Assembly (NCBI GenBank): GCA_964552325.1
Contig: CAZKHA010000194.1
Coordinates: 1-6,462, forward strand
Source: CAZKCK01 sp964552325
GTDB lineage: Bacteria > Bacteroidota > Bacteroidia > Bacteroidales > TTA-H9
Direction: 5' to 3'
Length of the DNA: 6,462 nt
Positions 1 through 6,459 of this stretch are shown piece by piece (within the stretch, counting starts at the first letter, position 1; each line of letters opens with the position of its first letter). The position numbers and the translations under genes were made by a program. The notes below the pieces were generated by a model that worked only from the letters and a program-made list of their open reading frames with translations, was not told the DNA's origin and ran no database searches.

Positions 1-758
1 TTACGTTTTCACCGGCAGAATACATTGGTATTCATCGCAGGTTATTTCATGATATTTACAAAATTGCAGGCAAAATCCGTGATTACAACATCACTAAACA
101 AGAGTGGGTCCTAAATGGCGAAACGGTGTTGTACGGAAGTGCCGAAAGCTTGAAAGCCACATTGGAATACGATTTTGAACAAGAAAAAAAGTTTAACTAT
201 AAGGGATTAAGTCAACAAGAGGTTATAGAACACATATCACTTTTCATTTCCTATCTTTGGCAAATTCACATTTTTGGTGAAGGCAATACACGAACAACAG
301 CCGTTTTTTTAATAAAATATTTGCGTACATTCGGGTTTAACGTAAACAACGAATTGTTTGCAGAGCATTCGTGGTATTTCAGGAATGCCTTGGTAAGAGC
401 TAATTACAAAAATTACACGAGGAATATTCACGCAACCAATGAATTTTTACTGCGTTTTTTCGAAAACTTATTGCTTGGCGAAAACCATAGCTTGAAAAAC
501 CGAGAAATGCACATTCACTATAATGAACCTAAAAATGACCCTGTAAATGCTAAAGGTGACCTTGTAAATGACCCTGTAAAAGGAAACATCATGCAACAAT
601 TAAAACAAAACCCCAAAGCAAATTATAGTGAGCTTGCCAACAAAACAGGCTATTCTATAGCAACCATAAAAAGACATATACAAGAACTAAAGAAAATGGG
701 AATAATCGAGCGCATTGGAAGCGATAAGACCGGCTATTGGAACATAATAAACCCATAA
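1..758 (+). CDS. Fic family protein with C-terminal winged helix, 5'-truncated by the window edge
   Basis: The reading frame is open from nucleotide 3 to TAA at 756-758 (251 visible residues), so the true start lies left of the window; the GTG at 126 falls inside the fold. Visible residues 1-43 hold the helix and flap region (IHRRLFHDIY, AGKIRDYN, KQEWVLNGETVLYG). The Fic motif HIFGEGNTR at residues 89-97 (nt 267-293) keeps the catalytic His, acidic Glu, Asn and first Arg of HPFx(D/E)GNxR. Pro is replaced by Ile, and the second Arg of the longer consensus is Ala. A linker with NDPVN/GDLVN/NDPVK repeats (about residues 178-193) leads to a winged helix (about 196-248; SELANKTGYSIATIKRHIQE) that probably binds DNA. 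Fic enzymes usually transfer AMP to target hydroxyls; the target here is unknown. An N-terminal inhibitory helix cannot be assessed. It converges with the minus-strand peptidase relic. Confidence 0.93.
   Translation, partial: TFSPAEYIGIHRRLFHDIYKIAGKIRDYNITKQEWVLNGETVLYGSAESLKATLEYDFEQEKKFNYKGLSQQEVIEHISLFISYLWQIHIFGEGNTRTTAVFLIKYLRTFGFNVNNELFAEHSWYFRNALVRANYKNYTRNIHATNEFLLRFFENLLLGENHSLKNREMHIHYNEPKNDPVNAKGDLVNDPVKGNIMQQLKQNPKANYSELANKTGYSIATIKRHIQELKKMGIIERIGSDKTGYWNIINP
534..580 (+). repeat. Three short in-frame repeats in the Fic interdomain linker
   Basis: The 14-mer AATGACCCTGTAAA occurs at 534-547 and 567-580. A diverged copy, GGTGACCTTGTAAA, lies at 555-568 and overlaps the last copy by two bases. 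They encode NDPVN, GDLVN and NDPVK, between the Fic fold and the winged helix. From memory, NDPVN-type repeats recur in the linkers of Fic-HTH and related regulators, so this is likely a variable-length linker rather than a regulatory site. Confidence 0.7.
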
Positions 759-768
759 ACCATTCAAA

Positions 769-843
769 TTTGCAAGCATCTCGCAACCCTAATGCCCTAC
801 AAACCAACGTTTCAACCTAAGATTTGCCAAAAGAGCTTGCAAA
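769..843. repeat. 75-bp block bounded by a perfect 9-bp inverted repeat
   Basis: TTTGCAAGC at 769-777 is the exact reverse complement of GCTTGCAAA at 835-843. The 57-base spacer is too long for an intrinsic terminator, and no U-tract follows. The block begins 11 bases after the Fic stop codon and lies where similarity of the minus-strand peptidase relic to its family has ended. It could be a small repeat element, a recombination scar, or chance. I could not match it to integron attC core sites (RYYYAAC/GTTRRRY). Confidence 0.4.
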
Positions 844-1450
844 GCCAACGCAGAATGAAAAGTTGTTTTTAAAACGTACCCACTAAGAAGAGAATAAACG
901 TAGTCTGTTCTGCCAAACATCAAGAGTTTATAAATAGGCTCAATAACAACTTTGTTACAAACTTGCATAAAGAGCAATTCAATCTTAGTGTTTTTGTATT
1001 GCTTTTAAAACACCTATTTAGGCTATCTGCTTTTAAAACACCATACTCCGGGTATTCATGCAAGCCAAGTTTATCAAGCTTTCCGACACGATCGAGTATA
1101 ACAACAGCTATTTTCTTATACTCAACTTTTTCTTCTACCCAATTCAAATAATCTTCAAACGTTTTTGTGCGCACCGAAAATTCGTTGTTTAGGTGGCTTT
1201 GGCAGGTTAAGTCGCTGGCAATTAAATACCTATTTATCCCAGCCTTGGCATCACAATCGGCCTGCATAGCGGCAATTACGTTTGTTGATTGTATGCTGTC
1301 GCTTATCATTTTAATGATTTGCCCGGCATATTCTAACAAGTTATTGTCGTATGGCATATAATAAACAAAGAGTCATTTGTTTGAGGCCTCTTTGTTTGAG
1401 CATTGCTTGTCTTTCCTGCAATCGTAAGCAAAAACACCAATACTAAACAT
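789..1450 (-). pseudogene. Decayed clostripain-like cysteine peptidase (peptidase C11 family)
   Basis: The longest intact frame is 920-1357 (145 codons, ATG at 1357), but family signatures continue across frames. From ATG at 1450 a lipoprotein-like start (MFSIGVFAYDCRKDKQ) runs in the same frame to TGA at 1373-1375, then resumes as LFVYYMPYDNNLLEYA, the clostripain opening 'W-hydrophobic-YMxxDNNL'. Next come a QADCDAKAGINRYLIASD strand, the FEDYLNWVEEK helix and AVVILDRVGKLDKLG, where the family has ...DHGG(K/G). Arg (CGT, 1088-1090) thus replaces the catalytic His. The frame is then lost near the T5 run at 991-995. In the next frame IELLFMQVCNKVVIEPIYK carries the catalytic-Cys motif (Cys at 957-959), 44 residues after the His position, close to the usual His-Cys spacing. 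Similarity fades near 860, so the C-terminal half is missing; the frame stops at 789-791. Family members are secreted or lipid-anchored Arg/Lys-type proteases. This copy is almost certainly inactive. An annotation pipeline would probably list 920-1357 as hypothetical. Confidence 0.72.
1000..1042. repeat. 15-bp direct repeat inside the peptidase relic
   Basis: TGCTTTTAAAACACC occurs at 1000-1014 and again at 1028-1042, offset by 28 bases. The offset is not a multiple of three, so the two copies are read in different frames of the relic (GVLKA versus CFKSN). It lies just upstream, in the sense of transcription, of the inferred frameshift. Confidence 0.75.
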
Positions 1451-1560
1451 TATGTAAAAGTCGAATTCTTGGGCGGCCAAAAATCAATAAAATCACTTAA
1501 TCAATAAATGTTTCCGATTTGAATTTGCTTTGTTAACACTGTTGTTGGTAATTTTGTCAG
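1451..1560. other. AT-rich gap between the peptidase relic and the DUF5916 stop codon
   Basis: No coding frame or clear terminator hairpin with a U-tract was found on either strand. A short direct repeat AATCAATAAA occurs at 1482-1491 and 1499-1508. Whatever terminates the DUF5916 transcript is not obvious here. Confidence 0.5.
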
Positions 1561-4257
1561 TTATAACCAATACGATAGCTTCACCAAAAAAATGTTATCG
1601 GCCTTGGCATCGAACATACTTTCAAACGAGTTGCCCAGCCTAAATTCCCCATTGGGGTCCACCATTTCTCGGCTTTGGGTCCAAACCAAATACAAGGTAG
1701 AGCCTGGCCTATATTCCCAACGCAGTACGGCATTGCCACGCAATGAGATATAATTGAAATCGGGATTCCCAATCGTTTTTTGTGGTGATGTTCCGGTACC
1801 ATCCGCATCCAGAAAATAGACAGTTGGCTTGCCACCAACGCTTGCCGAACCAGTCTCAATGCTTGAGCCAAGGGTGCCATATTCCATAAAATCAAACGAT
1901 TTGGATTGAACAAGGGCTTTAAAAGCCGTGTATTGACCCGATACAATGTAGGGCTGTGCATACACCTGGAAACTCAGGTTGGGGTTGATAATCCAGTCGG
2001 CGCGGATATCGGCAGCAAAAGTTCGTTGATTGAGATTGGCAAAAACATAGCGCCGGCCAAAAGTTTTGTCAGCCGTAGCATCGGCATATGATGTAACCCA
2101 TTGGGCTTTGTAGTCGCCAAGTTCGAATGTTGGGCCAAACTGCAGGGTGAGGGTGGTCGAAATTTTGAATTCTACTTGGGCATACATACTGTTTATTAGC
2201 GCATTATCACTGATATCACGTCCGTAACCCGCGAAAACAACCCACCATTTTCGGTTGTCAGAATTCAGGTTGATACTGTAGTTGACACCCTCGGGGTTGA
2301 TGGTTAGCGGGCCACCACGTGTTCGCCGTGAATTCAGGGTTTGCGGGCGGTAGGATGCACTGGCATTGACGCCTGAAAGATTGCGGAAAGTCATGTACCC
2401 CGACACATTGTATCCCTGTGCAATTTTATTTCCGCCAAAATCGGTGCTGGCATAGGTGGTTCCGGTAAATCCTGCATCCTGATAAAGTTTGGTTGGTTTT
2501 ATAAAACGGTATCCGGCAAGCACATGCATATTGATAAGATCGCTGTAGGCACCATAGCCAAGGTCGTTGGTTTCAAAGCCTGGGCTCAAGAATCCAATGG
2601 CAGCGTTCAGCGAAAAACGGCCTCTGTTTTTGTTAAGCATCAAGCGGCCAGCGAAGCCTGATAGCGATGTGGCCGAACTGTCAACGCCCAGATAGCTGGC
2701 ATCGGGCCGCTGGTAATAATGCATTCCGCTTCGCTGCAGCGTCACCATCCGTTGCTCGTTTCCAGAAACCCTTGATGCTGCGGTCCATCCGGTTAGCACC
2801 CACTTGCGGCCTTGATCCAGAAACGTCCAGCCATCCACGCCTGTTACAAGGGCATCTTTATTGATGGTGTTGCGCAGCAGCGAGTCGTTGAAAAACCTAT
2901 TGGTAAACGTTGTCAAGATTCCCAGTCCTTGGCGTCCTCCGTTGAAATCGCGCTGAAAGCGCATCACGCCGTAATAGGTTGAGGGCTCCACTTCAGCCTT
3001 GCTTCGCTGCCCACTCAATTCAATATCTGCTGTTTCGCGTTCTGTTAGGGCATGTAAGGTGCCAATTTTCCAGTTTTTACCAATACGGCCGCTGAGCTTT
3101 GCAGCACCCAGAATGCTTGTTCCGTTTGGCATGTCAGCATAATCATGGGGTGGCAAATAACCTTGTGGAGTACGCCCGATGCGGCGGCTATAAAAAAGTG
3201 TGGCTCCTGGCCAGTTGTAGCTGCTAAAACGGTTGGTTCCCCCATTGCCAAAACGGTAGATATTTGTTCCTTCTGTAAAAAACGGGCGCTTTTCCCGGAA
3301 GGCTGTTTCAACGTCGGTAAGGTTTACTTCGGCTGGATCAACTTCTACCTGCCCAAAGTCGGGATTAACGGTAGCATTAAGCGTTAGGCTGCTCCCAAGG
3401 CCAGCACGTAAATCAAGGCCACCCGAGGCGCGGTAGCGATGACCAGGATTAAACGGGTTTTCTGCATCATGGCCTATGTATTCTGCTTTGCCGGTAACAT
3501 AAGGCAGCAACTCAAGATTTATGGGCATCTTTATGCCGTCAAGGCCTGTAAGCGAAGGGAAACGTGAGGCAAACCCGTTTTCGTTGCGCGGGGTAAAGGC
3601 TATCATCACCGTTTCGGCCCTGCGGCTTATGTAGCGTTCCACATTAACGCCCCAGTTTTGCTTTTCGGTTTTTTTAAATCGCAATTGCGAAAAGGGCACG
3701 CGTATTTCAACGCACCAACCTTCTGCATCAATACGGGGCACGCCCTCCCAAACAGCATCCCACGAAAGATCGGTTTGCTTGCTGTCGTTCTCAAGCAGTC
3801 CATCAGCCAACGAACCAGCCGCATTCACATAAAACAAGTAACCGTTGCGTTTATCCCCATACGAATCAAGGTAAAAGACAGTTCCATCTGAAGGATCTCC
3901 CCAAACAAAATCGCGGCGAACCAACCGGGCCAGTATCGAGTCAGGGTGTGGGTCATAATAACGGGCTGCATAGTAAATGGCATCTTCATCAAAGGCTACC
4001 CAGACTTCGCTTCGCAAAGTTGCTGGCTTGCCCTCGCTGGGCTCCTGTTGGTAGAATTCATCAAAGCCGGGTCTTTTCCAAACGGCTTCATCCAAGATGC
4101 CATCAATGGTAATCTTTTCGGTAATTTTTTGTGCAACAATCTGTTTCTGAGAGGCGTCGCCTTGTGCCATAAGTGTGTTGGTAACCAGGGTTTGGGTGAG
4201 CGCCCAAACCGCCAACAGCACGAGAAATCGAATACTGTTTTTATCTAATCTTTTCAT
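1561..4257 (-). CDS. DUF5916 outer-membrane protein with N-terminal CBM9-like domain
   Basis: A complete 898-residue protein from ATG at 4255-4257 to TAA at 1561-1563. Residues 1-32 form a signal peptide (basic MKRLDK, hydrophobic FLVLLAVWAL, probable cleavage after LMA before QG). Residues about 46-215 resemble the family-9 carbohydrate-binding-like fold (ITIDGILDEAVWK, then VWVAFDEDAIYYAARYYD, and a late VEIRVPFSQLRF). The rest is a DUF5916 region whose hallmarks are visible: NPDFGQVEVDPAEVNLT (298-314) and FREKRPFFTEG (320-330). The tail has many alternating aromatic/polar strands and ends SYWL, as expected of a beta-barrel. Length is within the usual range for the family. Cell location is probably the outer membrane. 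Substrate and biochemical role are not established, and the CBM9-like fold alone does not prove sugar binding. No Shine-Dalgarno sequence precedes the start. A 20-bp palindrome and a -7-like element lie directly upstream, suggesting its own regulated promoter. Confidence 0.92.
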   Translation of the reverse strand: MKRLDKNSIRFLVLLAVWALTQTLVTNTLMAQGDASQKQIVAQKITEKITIDGILDEAVWKRPGFDEFYQQEPSEGKPATLRSEVWVAFDEDAIYYAARYYDPHPDSILARLVRRDFVWGDPSDGTVFYLDSYGDKRNGYLFYVNAAGSLADGLLENDSKQTDLSWDAVWEGVPRIDAEGWCVEIRVPFSQLRFKKTEKQNWGVNVERYISRRAETVMIAFTPRNENGFASRFPSLTGLDGIKMPINLELLPYVTGKAEYIGHDAENPFNPGHRYRASGGLDLRAGLGSSLTLNATVNPDFGQVEVDPAEVNLTDVETAFREKRPFFTEGTNIYRFGNGGTNRFSSYNWPGATLFYSRRIGRTPQGYLPPHDYADMPNGTSILGAAKLSGRIGKNWKIGTLHALTERETADIELSGQRSKAEVEPSTYYGVMRFQRDFNGGRQGLGILTTFTNRFFNDSLLRNTINKDALVTGVDGWTFLDQGRKWVLTGWTAASRVSGNEQRMVTLQRSGMHYYQRPDASYLGVDSSATSLSGFAGRLMLNKNRGRFSLNAAIGFLSPGFETNDLGYGAYSDLINMHVLAGYRFIKPTKLYQDAGFTGTTYASTDFGGNKIAQGYNVSGYMTFRNLSGVNASASYRPQTLNSRRTRGGPLTINPEGVNYSINLNSDNRKWWVVFAGYGRDISDNALINSMYAQVEFKISTTLTLQFGPTFELGDYKAQWVTSYADATADKTFGRRYVFANLNQRTFAADIRADWIINPNLSFQVYAQPYIVSGQYTAFKALVQSKSFDFMEYGTLGSSIETGSASVGGKPTVYFLDADGTGTSPQKTIGNPDFNYISLRGNAVLRWEYRPGSTLYLVWTQSREMVDPNGEFRLGNSFESMFDAKADNIFLVKLSYWL

Positions 4258-4259
4258 AA

Positions 4260-4279
4260 TTGGTGATTTAACTCACCAA
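4260..4279. promoter_or_regulatory. Near-perfect 20-bp palindrome upstream of the DUF5916 start (operator-like)
   Basis: TTGGTGATTTAACTCACCAA pairs with itself at 9 of 10 positions; only the 4267/4272 pair mismatches. It ends two bases before the ATG (4255-4257) and overlaps the -7-like element at 4277-4284. This size and symmetry suit a dimeric repressor such as a TetR- or MarR-type protein. In RNA it would instead fold into a 7-bp hairpin just before the start codon. No regulator gene is present in the window. Confidence 0.5.
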
Positions 4280-4284
4280 AAGTA
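4277..4284 (-). promoter_or_regulatory. Candidate Bacteroidota -7 promoter element for the DUF5916 gene
   Basis: The minus strand reads TACTTTTG, a full match to TAnnTTTG, the -7 element used by the main sigma factor of Bacteroidota. It implies a very short leader of roughly a dozen bases. No clear TTTG -33 element is found 19-21 bases further upstream, so the call is tentative. Confidence 0.4.
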
Positions 4285-4364
4285 TCAACATACAAGGTTA
4301 GTGGTCCTTGTTTTTCGATGAAGACGGCTTTCGGAGGCGTCAGCTTCGTTTTTATTCGGTTAAC

Positions 4365-4396
4365 CCCCATTCGATGGGGTGAAAGGGGCTTTTTTT
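4365..4396 (+). terminator. Hairpin followed at a distance by T7; weak terminator candidate
   Basis: CCCCAT (4365-4370) and ATGGGG (4374-4379) form a 6-bp stem with a TCG loop. Ten bases later, GGGGC runs into seven Ts (4390-4396), so an alternative pairing of the C-run with GGGG (4385-4388) would abut the T-tract on the plus strand. No plus-strand gene leads into it. On the minus strand the hairpin follows the upstream gene's TGA (4405-4407) but lacks a U-tract. Function is uncertain. Confidence 0.25.
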
Positions 4397-4404
4397 ACCG
4401 CCAA

Positions 4405-6126
4405 TCAATCAGGAGGGAGATTGTTTATGTGCAAAGCATCAAAAACCACCTGATTCCATTTTTTCATGCTGCTCAGGTTGCGGCCTCGCTCTACCTCGTT
4501 CAGGTAGCGCTTTAGGGTTTGCTGGAGCTGGAGGTTGCTGGTTCGGTATAGCTCATGAATGGCACTGGGGGCAAGGCTTTGTGACCGAAGCTGATCTACA
4601 AGTTTACGCCTTTGCACCTCTATCAAATCAAAATAGATGTTTACAAAAGCCTGGCTGAGCTCATGTTTTGGGGCGTTGTAAAACGATTTGTCTAAGTCAA
4701 TTACCGTAGCGGTTAGCAAATCCAAGGTGTCAGGATAGCTGTTGAGGTCCATAAAAAGCTGGCCACTCAAGTTAAAAAGCGTGGCAGCATACTTGTTATC
4801 AAACACAAAGCCTTGCTTTTTTGTGTTTGTGGCGTAATTGGGTTTATAGGTTTTGAGGTCGTCAAGCGTAAGGCGGTTTGTGGCAGACCAGAGCGCTTTA
4901 GAAGGGCTTGAAAATAACTTGGCTTTACCCAGGCTTTCAAAATTAAACAGCATACCATGAGTTAGGAAATAATTGAGGTAGCTTTTCTTTTTTGAACTTA
5001 GTTCAACCGTTTCGTTCCGTTGCCAAAAAAGCTTGTTGTACGGATAGCTTAAAATGGCTTCGTAATCAGAGATATCGGGCGGCAACTCCATAATTGGCGG
5101 TTCAAAGGCCGCTGAATACGCATAAAGATATACCACGCCATTTGAGGTTATGGTTTGACTGGTAAAGGCATCGGTGTAGCGCATCGAATAGTTCAAGTCA
5201 ATATATTCTAAAAAAGGCTTACCACCCTCATCTTTAAAATGGTACACCAGCCTCATGTTAACCGAATCGATGCGGTGGGTTGGCTGAATGGGCACAAAAG
5301 GATGCCGTGTTAAATTTGATGCCTTTATGGAAAGATGTTTTAATTGAAGGCTTTGCTTGTCTACCCATACATCCGCACTAAATTTGGCTTTGCCTTTTCT
5401 TTTTGGCAAGAGACGAATGTGGTAAATAGATCCATTTTCGCCCGACCGGCTTATAAGCACGATGCTGTATTGTCTTTTTAGCTGGTTCAAGCCCAACTGC
5501 AAGGGATTGATTGGCAGCCTGTAACTTGTTTGATAGAACACCTTGTACGAGGTGAGCAAACGGCTTGGGTTTAAGCTCACAAAGGCAAAATACTGCGAAG
5601 TGTCATGCCCGATGCGCCCACATTTCAAGCTTAGGTTGTTGAGCTGGTTGTTGGCTAGTTGGGCGTTGTGATAGGATTCAATTACTTCGATGGGGTTGCC
5701 ACCATTTGCCGATTCGAGCGAAAACCATGCTTTTGAAGTAGTTTCGGCACCCGCTAATGCCAAACGCCTGCACTGGCTGAGCAATATGTACAATTCTTCA
5801 TCATTCGGTTTAATTTCTGTAAGGCCGAGTTCATATACATCGGGTTCTAAGATGGCTTGCGGGTTTTTGATGAGCTGTGCAACCGTTAAAGCCAGCGGTT
5901 TAAATGCCAGGTAACTAAAGAGTAGGCTATCGCCGATGGCAGTATATTTCAAAACAAATACACCATCTTCATTGCTTATGCAGCCCGTATGGGTTCCTTT
6001 AAGCTGTATGGAGCAATATGGGAGGGGCTTGTGGTGCGTATCGAGCACTGTGCCTTTTATAAGGTGCTGTGCAAAAGCACATTCAAAAAAAGCAAGCCCA
6101 ATGCACAGGATGATTAAGTGTCTCAT
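4405..6126 (-). CDS. Exported protein with carboxypeptidase-regulatory-like domain and unrecognised C-terminal region
   Basis: I place the start at ATG 6124-6126 (573 residues, stop TGA 4405-4407), because it leads straight into a signal peptide: MRHLIILCIGLAFFECAFA, then cleavage before QH. The TTG eight codons upstream would put a charged, Pro-containing extension ahead of the signal. Residues about 22-85 match the carboxypeptidase-D-regulatory-like beta-sandwich common in Bacteroidota envelope proteins (IKGTVLDTHHKPLPYCSIQL, GTHTGCISNEDGVFVLKY, DSLLFSYLAFKPL). No TonB plug or beta-barrel signature follows. The middle part is mixed beta-strand-rich. The end (about 500-573) is helical and charged (LQLQQTLKRYLNEVERGR). 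I do not recognise the C-terminal region. Likely periplasmic or surface-exposed; function unknown. The next gene downstream on this strand starts 147 bp away and appears to have its own promoter element. Confidence 0.85.
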   Translation of the reverse strand: MRHLIILCIGLAFFECAFAQHLIKGTVLDTHHKPLPYCSIQLKGTHTGCISNEDGVFVLKYTAIGDSLLFSYLAFKPLALTVAQLIKNPQAILEPDVYELGLTEIKPNDEELYILLSQCRRLALAGAETTSKAWFSLESANGGNPIEVIESYHNAQLANNQLNNLSLKCGRIGHDTSQYFAFVSLNPSRLLTSYKVFYQTSYRLPINPLQLGLNQLKRQYSIVLISRSGENGSIYHIRLLPKRKGKAKFSADVWVDKQSLQLKHLSIKASNLTRHPFVPIQPTHRIDSVNMRLVYHFKDEGGKPFLEYIDLNYSMRYTDAFTSQTITSNGVVYLYAYSAAFEPPIMELPPDISDYEAILSYPYNKLFWQRNETVELSSKKKSYLNYFLTHGMLFNFESLGKAKLFSSPSKALWSATNRLTLDDLKTYKPNYATNTKKQGFVFDNKYAATLFNLSGQLFMDLNSYPDTLDLLTATVIDLDKSFYNAPKHELSQAFVNIYFDLIEVQRRKLVDQLRSQSLAPSAIHELYRTSNLQLQQTLKRYLNEVERGRNLSSMKKWNQVVFDALHINNLPPD

Positions 6127-6177
6127 AGTGGTTAGTTCGGGCCGTAGCAAAGCGCCCTAAAGGTTCATAGTCTTGCC

Positions 6178-6185
6178 CAAAGATA
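6178..6185 (-). promoter_or_regulatory. Candidate -7 promoter element for the carboxypeptidase-regulatory-like gene
   Basis: The minus strand reads TATCTTTG, a full match to TAnnTTTG, 52 bases upstream of the chosen ATG. That gives a leader of about 45 bases. The -33 region has no exact TTTG at the preferred distance; a TTG sits slightly too close. Its position supports transcription starting here and the ATG at 6126. Confidence 0.42.
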
Positions 6186-6437
6186 AGGAAGGATGAAAGC
6201 AATTGGAAGCTTTTTCGGCAACTTGCTTGTTTTAATCCACCAAAGCCTGAAAGCGTTGGCTGGCTGAGCGGGTGATGCGCAATAGACCCATCGTGAGCTT
6301 ACGAATATCCAATCAAAATCATTTGGTCTTATGAAAGCCCTATCCTGTTTATAGTCAATGCCTTAAAATGCTGAGAAAAAAGGTAACGAGTCAATGCTCG
6401 AACACTGCACCAAAATTGCCCCACATCTCAATGAACC
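6186..6437. other. Non-coding stretch, no supported gene
   Basis: Stops interrupt all longer frames on both strands. The best fragment is a minus-strand run of about 25 codons reading MGLLRITRSASQRFQALVD before TAA, too short and unrecognised to call a gene. A small CGAG/CTCG inverted repeat lies at 6387-6400. No tRNA was seen. Confidence 0.5.
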
Positions 6438-6459
6438 CCCGCCTGACCGTCGGGCAGGG
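6438..6459. repeat. GC-rich hairpin at the right edge of the window
   Basis: CCC-GCCTG (6438-6445) pairs with CGGGC-A-GGG (6451-6459) around the loop ACCGT, with one G-U pair and one bulged A. It stands out against AT-rich surroundings. It could be an intergenic dispersed repeat or part of a terminator whose tract lies beyond the edge. Confidence 0.5.

Noticed and set aside
126..128. GTG at 126 as the start of the Fic gene.
   Set aside because: The frame stays open to the window's left edge and its upstream translation is typical Fic sequence (IHRRLFHDIY, AGKIRDYN).
769..843. Integron attC site.
   Set aside because: The size fits, but no RYYYAAC/GTTRRRY core pair is placed correctly and no integrase or cassette array is seen.
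963..1361. Plus-strand open frames opposite the peptidase relic.
   Set aside because: Their translations show no family features, while the minus strand carries collinear C11 motifs.
1373..1375. TGA read as Trp through an alternative genetic code.
   Set aside because: TGA terminates the gene at 4405-4407 normally, and the relic has other lesions (frameshift, lost His, truncation).
1363..1397. 10-bp inverted repeat AAACAAAGAG/CTCTTTGTTT just upstream of the ATG at 1357, first read as an operator or hairpin.
   Set aside because: It lies inside the peptidase relic once the stop at 1373-1375 is recognised, and half of it comes from a 15-base coding duplication.
6148..6150. TTG at 6150 as the start of the carboxypeptidase-regulatory-like gene.
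   Set aside because: The ATG at 6126 begins a clean signal peptide; the extension MLRPELTT does not fit ahead of one.
6381..6412. tRNA-like 3' end (CGAGTCAATGCTCGAACACTGCACC).
   Set aside because: There is no proper T-arm or full cloverleaf upstream; the only pairing is the short CGAG/CTCG stem.
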